NCBI RefSeq assembly: GCF_900107155.1
Contig: NZ_FNOX01000008.1
Span: 214,389 to 278,388, forward strand
Origin: Pseudomonas salomonii
Lineage (GTDB): Bacteria > Pseudomonadota > Gammaproteobacteria > Pseudomonadales > Pseudomonadaceae
DNA length: 64,000 bases
Direction: 5' to 3'
Of the stretch, positions 57,165 through 64,000 are shown one piece after another. Within the stretch, counting starts at the first letter, position 1. Each line of letters starts with the position of its first letter. A model generated the notes under the pieces. That model had not been told where the DNA came from, did no database searches, and saw only the letters and a list, made by a program, of their open reading frames with translations. Both the position numbers and the translations under genes were made by a program.

Positions 57165-60100
57165 ATGAACGCTTTTTTCAAGGGCGCGGGCACCCTGCTG
57201 CGCATCGTTTGGGTATGGAGCTTGTTGCTGGTGCTTTGCAGCGCCTGCCTGGTGTGGTTTTTCGGGCCTCTGCTGGCGGTGGATGACCACCGGTTCTGGC
57301 AAGGCGCTACGGCTCGCCTTTTGACCATCAGCACGCTGTTTCTGCTATGGGGGCTGGCAATGGCTGTTATGGGAACACGCCGCAGCGTGCTGCCCCGGAT
57401 CGAGGAGGACCAGGCTGGCCGTCAGCACCCTGGGCTGGTAGAGGATGAGCGCAAACAGGTGCGCGGGCGTTTCAAGGAGGCGCTGCATACCTTGAAAACA
57501 TCTCGCCAATATGTCGGGCGCAGCTTGCGCGCACGCAATGAGCTGCCCTGGTACTTGTTGATCGGACAGCGAGGCAGCGGCAAGAGTGCTTTGCTGGCGG
57601 CCAATGGCTTGCAGCGCCCGCCGGATCACCTTCAGGCCGTATCATCAGGGGCCGGTGCTTACTGTGACTGGTTCTTCGCCGATCAGGGCGTCCTGATGGA
57701 GAGTGCCGGGCGCTACCTGGACCAACCCGACCGCGCAGTCGATGCCGCAGGTTGGTCGACGTTACTCGGGCTGCTCAAGTCCAGGCGCCGGGTGCGGCCA
57801 CTCAATGGCGTGGTGGTGACGTTGTCGGTGGACACCCTGTTGGGCAGCAATGAGCATGATCTGGAGCGCCATGCACGGCATGTGCATTCCCGGTTACAAG
57901 ATATCCAGCAGACGCTGCATATCGATATTCCGGTGTATCTGGTGCTGACTCACGCTGACCACATCCCGGGCTTTAGCGCGTTTTTTGATACGCCGCACGA
58001 CAGCGCCGCAGAGGGCGTGCTGGGTGAGCTGATCACTGGCGACCCCACGGGTGTGCCCATGGCGCAGGTACGCCAGGCGTTCGAGGCGTTGCTCCAGCGC
58101 GTGAGTGGCGAACTGATGCAGCGCCTGCACCAGGAGCGCAATGTCGAGCGCCGTGGCCGGATGCTGGATTTTGTGCCCCAGGTGGCACGCATCGGTGAGC
58201 GTTTGTGCCTGTTTATCGAAGTGGCGTTCTGCGCCCATCGCAATCAGCGCATCCAGGGGGTGCGAGGTTTCTTTTTGACCAGTGCGGGTGAGCGGCACGA
58301 ACGCTTTGTGCAAGGTCTTTTCAACCAAGTGATTTTCGCCGAGGCCGATCTGGCGGGGTTGCACACCGAGGAGCATCAACGCATTCGTTGGCAGCAGGCG
58401 GGATGGGCGAGCGCCGTCGCGTTGGTAATCGGTGCGGCGGGCATGCTCTGGATGCACAGCTATGGGATCAACCACCAACGCCTGGAGCAGTTGGCGCAGT
58501 TAGGTCAGGTGGATACGTCGGCCCCGACCGATGCGGACCAGACCCTGAAGTTACTGACGTTGCTGGACAATCGCCTGGCGGCGACGCGGGTGTTTCCGCC
58601 GGTGTCAGAGGCGGGCGTGCTGGAGAGAGCCGGACTGTTTCAGGGCGAAGTAAGCCGGCCGCCGCTAGTCAATGCCTACAACGATGCCCTGCAGCAAATG
58701 GTTGTGCAGGTCGCTTCGCTGCTCGAAGAGCAGGTGCGGTCGAGCCTTGGGGATCGCGAACGGTTACTGGATAACCTGCGCGCCTACCTGATGCTCAATC
58801 TGCGCGAGCGACGTGACGCCGGGTGGCTGGCGGAGCGCGTGGCCAGTCGGTGGTCCGAGCGCTTTGCCGGGGAGTCTGCGACGCAGGCGCGCCTGAGTGA
58901 ACACTTCGCCCGGCTGCTTGAACAACCCTTTGCCGCGCCACTCAATGATGAGCTGGTTGCCCAGGCTCGCCAGGTGTTGCGCGGAGAGTCGTTGGCAGAT
59001 GTGGTGTATCGCGTACTGCGCGAGCAATCGCATACGCTGGAACCCAGCCGCCTCACGGACGGCACTGTGTTCACGGCGCTGGATCAACCGATTGCCGGGT
59101 TTTACAGCAAGCGCTATGTGCAGTATTTCGACCAGCAAGGCCCGCGACTGGTTAACGCGATTGTCCTGGACAATTGGGTGCTGGGGCAGGCGACTGACCT
59201 CAGTGCGATAGAGTTGCGCCGGTTGATCGTCGAGCTGCAACAGCGCTATTTCAGTGAGTACGCCGATGCGTGGAGCCAGGCCTTGGGTCAGGTTCGATTG
59301 CGCGAAACCGACAACCTGCGCCAGGACGCCGAACAACTGGCGCGCCTTACCTCGGCGCAATCACCGCTGGTGTTGCTGTTGCAGCAGGTGCGTGAAAATA
59401 CCCGTTTGCTATCCACCGATGCCCCGATGTCAGCGGTGCCCCACGAGGCCGGTGACGTGGCGGCTATCGCTCAGTCGATGGCTGCCCGTGTACACGCAGG
59501 CGTTTTGCCCAAGCCCACAGGCGATGACGCCGCAAGACGCGCCTTGCAACGCCGTTTCGAGCCCTTGCATCAACTGCTTGATGAGCAGCAAAACCCCGGT
59601 GAACAACTGACCCAGGCATTGCGCCAGCTTGATGCTGTGCACCTGCAACTGGCGGCGCTGAATCGCGAAGGGGCGCCGGAGCAGGCGGCTTTCCAGATGG
59701 TGAAACGGCGTATGGAAGGGCAACAACCCGGGTTGGGACAGTTACGCGACAGTGCCGCACGTTTGCCGCTGCCGCTCAAAGGTTGGGTCGAGGGCCTTGC
59801 CGACGACAGTTGGCGGCATTTGTTCGATGAGGCTTATACGCATGTGAACCAACGCTATCAGAGCGAGGTGTATAGCCTGTATGCCAGGGCTATCCGCCAG
59901 CGTTACCCGTTCAATGCCCATGCCGGCAGCGACGTGGCTTTGGGCGATTTTGAGGAGTTTTTCAAACCCCAGGGCGTGCTGGCAAGGTTCCATGACCATT
60001 ACCTGCGCCCGTTTATCAGCGCCGACGGCGGGCGTTATCGCTTGCGCGGGCTGGAAGGCCAGAGCCTGCCAATGTCACGCGCGTTGCTGGAGCAACTCGG

Positions 60101-60542
60101 CAAAGCGCAGATCATCCGCCGTGGTTTTTTCGGTGGCGACCCCGCCGAGCTGGCGGTTCGATTTACGTTGGCGCCTTATAGCCTGGACCAGGCGGTCAGC
60201 CGCGCGGTGTTTAGCTTTGGCGGTCAGCAGCTGGAATACCGCCATGGGCCGATTGTGCCTGTGACGTTCCAGTGGCCCAGCGAGGCGGAAAATGGTCGCA
60301 GCAGCCTGGTCCTGGAGCGCGGCGCACAGCGGCCATTGGGCATCGAGAACAATAACGGGGCCTGGTCGTTGTTTCGCTTCTTTGACTTGCTGCACAGCGA
60401 GCCCGCCAGTGGGCGCGATGCGCAGCTACTCAAGGCCGATCTTGCCGGTTTGCGTGCCAATTACCTGTTGGTCAGCCAGCGCACACCCAGCCCGTTTCAG
60501 ATGGACGCGTGGCGCACATTCCGTTTGCCGGAGCGACTATGA
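57165..60542 (+). CDS. tssM: TssM (IcmF), T6SS inner-membrane scaffold
   Basis: An 1125-residue protein. Two N-terminal helices (residues about 8-65) precede a cytoplasmic NTPase-like domain with Walker A GQRGSGKSALLAANG near residue 133, and a third helix near 413 (SAVALVIGAAGMLWMHSYGI) leads to the periplasmic region with the C-terminal IcmF domain (ALLEQLGKAQIIRRGFFGGD). It joins TssJ and TssL to span the envelope. The length is normal. It overlaps the PP2C gene by four bases. Confidence 0.95.
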   Translation: MNAFFKGAGTLLRIVWVWSLLLVLCSACLVWFFGPLLAVDDHRFWQGATARLLTISTLFLLWGLAMAVMGTRRSVLPRIEEDQAGRQHPGLVEDERKQVRGRFKEALHTLKTSRQYVGRSLRARNELPWYLLIGQRGSGKSALLAANGLQRPPDHLQAVSSGAGAYCDWFFADQGVLMESAGRYLDQPDRAVDAAGWSTLLGLLKSRRRVRPLNGVVVTLSVDTLLGSNEHDLERHARHVHSRLQDIQQTLHIDIPVYLVLTHADHIPGFSAFFDTPHDSAAEGVLGELITGDPTGVPMAQVRQAFEALLQRVSGELMQRLHQERNVERRGRMLDFVPQVARIGERLCLFIEVAFCAHRNQRIQGVRGFFLTSAGERHERFVQGLFNQVIFAEADLAGLHTEEHQRIRWQQAGWASAVALVIGAAGMLWMHSYGINHQRLEQLAQLGQVDTSAPTDADQTLKLLTLLDNRLAATRVFPPVSEAGVLERAGLFQGEVSRPPLVNAYNDALQQMVVQVASLLEEQVRSSLGDRERLLDNLRAYLMLNLRERRDAGWLAERVASRWSERFAGESATQARLSEHFARLLEQPFAAPLNDELVAQARQVLRGESLADVVYRVLREQSHTLEPSRLTDGTVFTALDQPIAGFYSKRYVQYFDQQGPRLVNAIVLDNWVLGQATDLSAIELRRLIVELQQRYFSEYADAWSQALGQVRLRETDNLRQDAEQLARLTSAQSPLVLLLQQVRENTRLLSTDAPMSAVPHEAGDVAAIAQSMAARVHAGVLPKPTGDDAARRALQRRFEPLHQLLDEQQNPGEQLTQALRQLDAVHLQLAALNREGAPEQAAFQMVKRRMEGQQPGLGQLRDSAARLPLPLKGWVEGLADDSWRHLFDEAYTHVNQRYQSEVYSLYARAIRQRYPFNAHAGSDVALGDFEEFFKPQGVLARFHDHYLRPFISADGGRYRLRGLEGQSLPMSRALLEQLGKAQIIRRGFFGGDPAELAVRFTLAPYSLDQAVSRAVFSFGGQQLEYRHGPIVPVTFQWPSEAENGRSSLVLERGAQRPLGIENNNGAWSLFRFFDLLHSEPASGRDAQLLKADLAGLRANYLLVSQRTPSPFQMDAWRTFRLPERL

Positions 60543-61270
60543 CCGCGTCGCAAGCCGCTGCAAACAGCGCGGCACGCAGCCAACGTGGCAAGGCCAGGCA
60601 GCGCAACGAAGATGCGTTCCTCGACTGCCCCCAGCAGGGTTGCTGGGCGGTTGCCGACGGTATGGGCGGCCACCGGGCAGGGCACAGGGCGAGCCAATGG
60701 GTGATCGACAGCCTTTCCGCGTTGCCGGCCCAGGGTACGTTCGATCAGCGCATTGATGCAGTGCGGCGATGCCTGCAACGGCTCAATCAGAGTTGGGGGG
60801 ATAACGCCTCTGCGCCGGCCGAAGGTCGCGACGACAGAATGGGCAGTACCGTCGTGGTCCTGCTGCTGGAGGGCCGGCGCGCAGCGTGTATCTGGGCGGG
60901 GGACAGCCGCTGTTACCTGTGGCGAGGCGGGCGGTTGTACCAGCTGTCGCGCGATCACTCACTGCTGCGCCAGTTGATGGATGAGCAGCGGTTGAGCCTG
61001 GCGCAGGCTCAGGCGCATCCCGGCGCCAGGGCATTGACCCGTGCCGTAGGCGCCCGGCACCCGCTGAAACTCGAAGTGTTGGAGTTGGGCGCACACCCGG
61101 GCGATGTTTTTTTGCTGTGCAGTGACGGGGTGTACCAGGCGATGACGCACGCCGAGCTGGGCTGCGCCATGGACAGCGGTACGCCACAACAGGTGGTGGC
61201 ACGGCTGTTCACGGCGGCGCTACGCGGCCCGGCGCGGGATGACCTGACGGCCGTTGCGGTGCGCACATGA
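60539..61270 (+). CDS. stp1: PP2C-type Ser/Thr phosphatase of the T6SS (Stp1-type)
   Basis: A 243-residue PP2C phosphatase. All metal motifs are present: QRNEDAFLD near residue 31, VADGMGGHRAGHRAS near 48, GSTVVVLLLEG, and the C-terminal RDDLTAVAVRT. It reverses the kinase encoded next. In P. aeruginosa H1 and H2 clusters this pair controls phosphorylation of Fha and activity of the secretion machine. Its ATG overlaps the tssM stop as ATGA. Confidence 0.92.
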   Translation: MTASQAAANSAARSQRGKARQRNEDAFLDCPQQGCWAVADGMGGHRAGHRASQWVIDSLSALPAQGTFDQRIDAVRRCLQRLNQSWGDNASAPAEGRDDRMGSTVVVLLLEGRRAACIWAGDSRCYLWRGGRLYQLSRDHSLLRQLMDEQRLSLAQAQAHPGARALTRAVGARHPLKLEVLELGAHPGDVFLLCSDGVYQAMTHAELGCAMDSGTPQQVVARLFTAALRGPARDDLTAVAVRT

Positions 61271-62109
61271 CCACGGCACCTGGCATGCCCACCTTGCTGG
61301 CGGGGCGTTATCACCTTGAGCACGTGCTGGGTTCGGGCGGCATGGGCGTGGTCTACCGGGCGCGCGACCTGCTGCATGAGCAGTTTGGCGAGCCCTGTTC
61401 CAGTGTGGCAATCAAGGTGCTCGGTGAGAATCTGCGCCTGGCGCCCGATGCACATGTGCTGCTCTACAGCGAGTTCGCCCTGACCCGCAGCCTGCAGCAT
61501 GAGCGCGTGGTGCGCATGTTTGCGTTCGAGGTGGATATCAGCAGCCAGATGGCTTTTTTCACCATGGAGTTGATGCGCGGCATGACCCTGGACCGGCTCC
61601 TGCTGGAGGGTCCCGATGGCTTGCCCTGGCGTGAGTTGCAGCCCCTGGCCGTGCAATTGCTGGATGCCGTGGCGTATGTGCATCGCCAAGGTGTACTGCA
61701 CGGTGATGTAAAACCGGTGAACATCATGCTGGGTGACGACGGTATTCGTTTGTTCGATTTCGGCCTGGGGCAGGCGACGGCAGAGGCGATGGCGGGGCTG
61801 GCGAGTGTGAGTCGTGACCGGTTCAGCGCCTGGACTCCGGCTTATGCGGCGCCGGAGTTGTTGGCGGGCGGTGCGCTGACGGCGAGTGCTGATCTGTATG
61901 CGGTGGCGTGTGTGGTGTATGAGTTGGCCCATGGCAAACGCTTGGGCGAGCGTCGGGCCACTGAGCGGCTGGAGCGCCCCCGGCACCTGCCCGCAGCGTG
62001 TTGGCCCGCCTTGCGCTTGGCGTTGGCGATGGATCCTGAGCACCGAACGATCAGCGTGGAGGAGTTGGGCGAGGTGATGGCGCGTTGTCGATGGCGCTGG
62101 TTCAGATAG
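61267..62109 (+). CDS. stk1: Ser/Thr kinase of the T6SS (Stk1-type)
   Basis: A 280-residue kinase. The glycine loop is LGSGGMGVVYRAR, the ATP lysine lies in VAIKVLG, the catalytic loop is LHGDVKPVNIMLGDD, the DFG motif is LFDFGLG, and the APE motif is YAAPELLAGG. It ends right after the kinase fold, with no membrane helix or sensor domain, unlike PpkA of the H1 cluster. The activating signal must therefore come through another protein. It overlaps the phosphatase gene by four bases and ends the operon. Confidence 0.9.
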   Translation: MTTAPGMPTLLAGRYHLEHVLGSGGMGVVYRARDLLHEQFGEPCSSVAIKVLGENLRLAPDAHVLLYSEFALTRSLQHERVVRMFAFEVDISSQMAFFTMELMRGMTLDRLLLEGPDGLPWRELQPLAVQLLDAVAYVHRQGVLHGDVKPVNIMLGDDGIRLFDFGLGQATAEAMAGLASVSRDRFSAWTPAYAAPELLAGGALTASADLYAVACVVYELAHGKRLGERRATERLERPRHLPAACWPALRLALAMDPEHRTISVEELGEVMARCRWRWFR

Positions 62110-62162
62110 CTAGGGGTGTCTGCCGATGTTTCGATTGGGCCGACGCTGTGTATCTGCTGTTT

Positions 62163-62179
62163 TGTGGGGGGCTCCCACA
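62163..62179. repeat. Short hairpin after the T6SS operon
   Basis: TGTGGG (62163-62168) pairs with CCCACA (62174-62179) around GGGCT. It looks like the tip of a decayed REP element, lies between the convergent kinase and DUF6388-like genes, and could mark the 3' end of the tss transcript. No T-run follows. Confidence 0.35.
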
Positions 62180-62183
62180 TTAG

Positions 62184-62513
62184 CTACCCGGCCAAGTCAT
62201 GCAGCCGGCAGTACTCTTCCCACCCCAACCCGGCCATCTGCGCGACTTCCTTGTGCACTTCCAGGCGCTGAGCCTCAAAGGCTTCGGCCGATTCGGCCGT
62301 CAACTTAAGCGTCAGCTCCCAGGCAAACAGATTCTGGCGCTCAGCCTCGGCCTCGAAAGCCTCATGCAAGCGCTCGGCGCGATACTGCGCGAGGGTTTCG
62401 CCTTTGGCTTGGGCGGCCAGAGGGTTGAGGGTGTCCAGTTGCGTAGCCACCTGGGGGTGTTCACTCAAGAAACGGTCCAGGGCGCGCTGGTGGTTATCAC
62501 CGGGTTCTGACAA
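62184..62513 (-). CDS. DUF6388-like hypothetical protein
   Basis: A 109-residue soluble protein, wholly helical and acidic. It has ALDRFLSEHPQVATQLDTLN, QYRAERLHEAFEAEAERQNL and the C-terminal GLGWEEYCRLHDL. The pattern resembles a Pseudomonas family I know as DUF6388, of unknown function. The start is a TTG at 62513 behind AGGAG, because no ATG fits. It converges on the T6SS operon but has no link to it. Confidence 0.6.
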   Translation of the reverse strand: MSEPGDNHQRALDRFLSEHPQVATQLDTLNPLAAQAKGETLAQYRAERLHEAFEAEAERQNLFAWELTLKLTAESAEAFEAQRLEVHKEVAQMAGLGWEEYCRLHDLAG

Positions 62514-62806
62514 GGGCTTACTCCTGATTGGATGAAGTCAATAGATGGGGGCATGCACTAGGCTTTGCAATCAGTCAGCGGGCAATCGCCATACAGGCGG
62601 CCAGGGTCGCCGGCCTGGCATGGGGGAAGCCGGTTTGAAGGCTAACCCGATGGCCCCGACAAATCGCGCAAACTGACATTAATTCTGAATAATTAATCGT
62701 AGTACGGCAAAAGCCTTTCGCTACCGGTAGGTGGCCGTGTAGCGTTACATGGGATTTGGGCACTGCCAAGCATGGGCAGAAAGCGATACGGGCAGAGGGA
62801 CGGGGC
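62514..62806. other. Intergenic region with no gene seen
   Basis: About 290 bases between divergent genes. It is AT-rich in the middle (around 62675-62700). I found no open frame with coding character, no terminator and no clear promoter boxes. It presumably holds the promoter of the PTS gene. Confidence 0.4.
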
Positions 62807-64000
62807 ATGTCGCAAACGCTGTTCAAACTTTTCCTCACCCAGCGCCTGGCTGCCTTGGCCAGCACCGAGTCATTACGCGCTATTCGCGAGGGCTTGTTGT
62901 GGATCCTGCCGTGCCTGCTGGTCTCCGCCGGTTTCCTGATCTTGTCCGAATGCGCCAACGCGCTGGGCTTCGATCCGCAGGTAGTGGCGTTTCTGTCGGG
63001 GTTGCATAACCAGATCAGCTCGGTAATTCCGCTGCTGGTGGCGGCCTCCATTGGCTACATGCTCGCCATCCAGCACCGCCTGCCACAATTGCCGGTGGCA
63101 TTTTTGTGCCTGGCGCACGTGGTAGTCGCCACGTTTGTGTTGCGTGACTACCCGCGCGCATCGGCGACGTTTGTGTTGTTTATCGCCATCGCATCGCCCC
63201 TGTTGAATGTGCCGGCAATCGCCTGGCTGCACCGCTTTCGCTGGACGCGCCTGGTCAACGAAGACCTGGTGGGCCACAACCTGCGCGGCACCATCAATAT
63301 GGTGGTGCCGGGCGCCATTACGGCGCTGTTGCTGGTGCTGGTGTTGTCATTGCTGGTGCAGATTCCCTCTGTGGCGCAACTTCAGGGGCCGCAGGTACTG
63401 GATGCGCTGCAATCACCCTATGGCAGCGGGTTGTTTGTCACCCTGATGAACTCATTGCTGTGGTTTTTCGGCATTCACGGTGTGTACGCCATGCAGCCGC
63501 TGTTCGACGTACTGGACCAGGCCGTGGTGCTCAATGGCGCCGCGCTGGCGGCGGGTGAGCCGATCAAGTACCTGCTCAACAGTGGCCTGCTCGGCTCTTT
63601 CGCATTTATCGGTGGGTCGGGCGGGGCGTTGTGTTTGCTGTTGGCGATCCTGCTGTTTTCCAAAAGCCAGTCCATGCGTTTGCTGGCGATGGCCAGCCTG
63701 CCGCTGTCGTTGTTCAATGTCAGCGAAGTGCTGTTGTTCGGCTTGCCGATCATCCTTAACCCGCGTTTGTTTATCCCGTTTTTGCTGGTGCCGGCGTTCA
63801 ACACCCTGCTGGCCTTGACGGTGGTGCAGTGGGGCTGGGTGTCGCCGGCAGTGGCCAGCGTGCCATTTACCGCGCCCGTGCTGCTCAATGCTTACCTCAG
63901 CACCCACGGCGACATCGCGGCAGTGGTGCTGCAAGTGCTGCTATTGGGCCTGGGCACCCTGGTGTATGCGCCCTATGTGCGCGCGATTCATCGCCAGTCC
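62807..64000 (+). CDS. PTS EIIC-type membrane protein, 5' part (probably fused to an EAL domain)
   Basis: An open frame that starts at ATG 62807 behind GAGGGA and runs off the window, 398 codons so far. It has about ten hydrophobic helices and the motifs of the cellobiose/lactose-type EIIC permease: an N-terminal RAIREGLLWILPCLLVSAGF, the LLWFFGIHGVYAMQPLFDVL block (GIHG), and NVSEVLLFGLPIILNPRLFI. In Pseudomonas such EIIC regions without IIA or IIB genes are known fused to an EAL phosphodiesterase domain. The fusion is inferred because the 3' part is missing. Confidence 0.78.
   Translation, partial: MSQTLFKLFLTQRLAALASTESLRAIREGLLWILPCLLVSAGFLILSECANALGFDPQVVAFLSGLHNQISSVIPLLVAASIGYMLAIQHRLPQLPVAFLCLAHVVVATFVLRDYPRASATFVLFIAIASPLLNVPAIAWLHRFRWTRLVNEDLVGHNLRGTINMVVPGAITALLLVLVLSLLVQIPSVAQLQGPQVLDALQSPYGSGLFVTLMNSLLWFFGIHGVYAMQPLFDVLDQAVVLNGAALAAGEPIKYLLNSGLLGSFAFIGGSGGALCLLLAILLFSKSQSMRLLAMASLPLSLFNVSEVLLFGLPIILNPRLFIPFLLVPAFNTLLALTVVQWGWVSPAVASVPFTAPVLLNAYLSTHGDIAAVVLQVLLLGLGTLVYAPYVRAIHRQS

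Overview
The window reads as chromosomal DNA of a Pseudomonas of the fluorescens type. The evidence is the high-GC coding style, the many short intergenic palindromes with GTGGGAGC-type arms that are typical of Pseudomonas REP/REPIN elements, and a type VI secretion cluster with the gene order of the P. aeruginosa H2-T6SS. I see no rRNA, tRNA, CRISPR array, transposase or prophage gene. The species cannot be fixed from sequence reading alone.

Region 1 (1-11.9 kb) holds mostly housekeeping and regulatory genes: a LysR gene cut by the left edge, an AbrB-type membrane protein, a fumarylacetoacetate-hydrolase-family enzyme, an AraC regulator, a GNAT, a PAS-GGDEF cyclase, a DUF1652 protein, a previously missed 46-residue lipoprotein, an ECF sigma / membrane protein / CnrX-like periplasmic sensor operon, a NUDIX enzyme, a Gfo/Idh/MocA oxidoreductase, RNase T2, a wrecked AraC gene and glutaminase.

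Region 2 (12-15.6 kb) is an accessory island of lower GC: a candidate antitoxin/zeta-toxin pair, an isolated acyl carrier protein, and a tandem duplication of a small DUF6124-like gene. Each copy has a long leader on the minus strand. The two leaders keep a 16-bp helix through compatible base changes and can form mutually exclusive hairpins, one of which (second copy) would hide the ribosome binding site. I consider this the most promising undescribed element.

Region 3 (15.5-41.3 kb) holds an amino-acid-type ABC transporter with an FAD oxidase and a divergent IclR regulator, a carboxynorspermidine dehydrogenase/decarboxylase operon beside a GNAT and a membrane diguanylate cyclase, a LysE exporter, a membrane-anchored alpha/beta hydrolase, a YfcF-like GST, two divergent L,D-transpeptidases, an alginate-lyase-family protein, a DapF paralogue that lacks one catalytic cysteine, and an overlapping gene pair that joins an RsbQ-like hydrolase to a PAS histidine kinase.

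Region 4 (41.3-62.1 kb) is a complete H2-like T6SS core: hcp transcribed leftward, then tssA, B, C, E, F, G, clpV, a sigma-54 activator, a tiny lipoprotein, fha, tssJ, K, L, M, a PP2C phosphatase and a Ser/Thr kinase transcribed rightward, mostly with overlapping ends. No vgrG, PAAR or effector gene lies in the window. The right end carries a DUF6388-like gene and the EIIC part of a PTS protein that runs off the edge.
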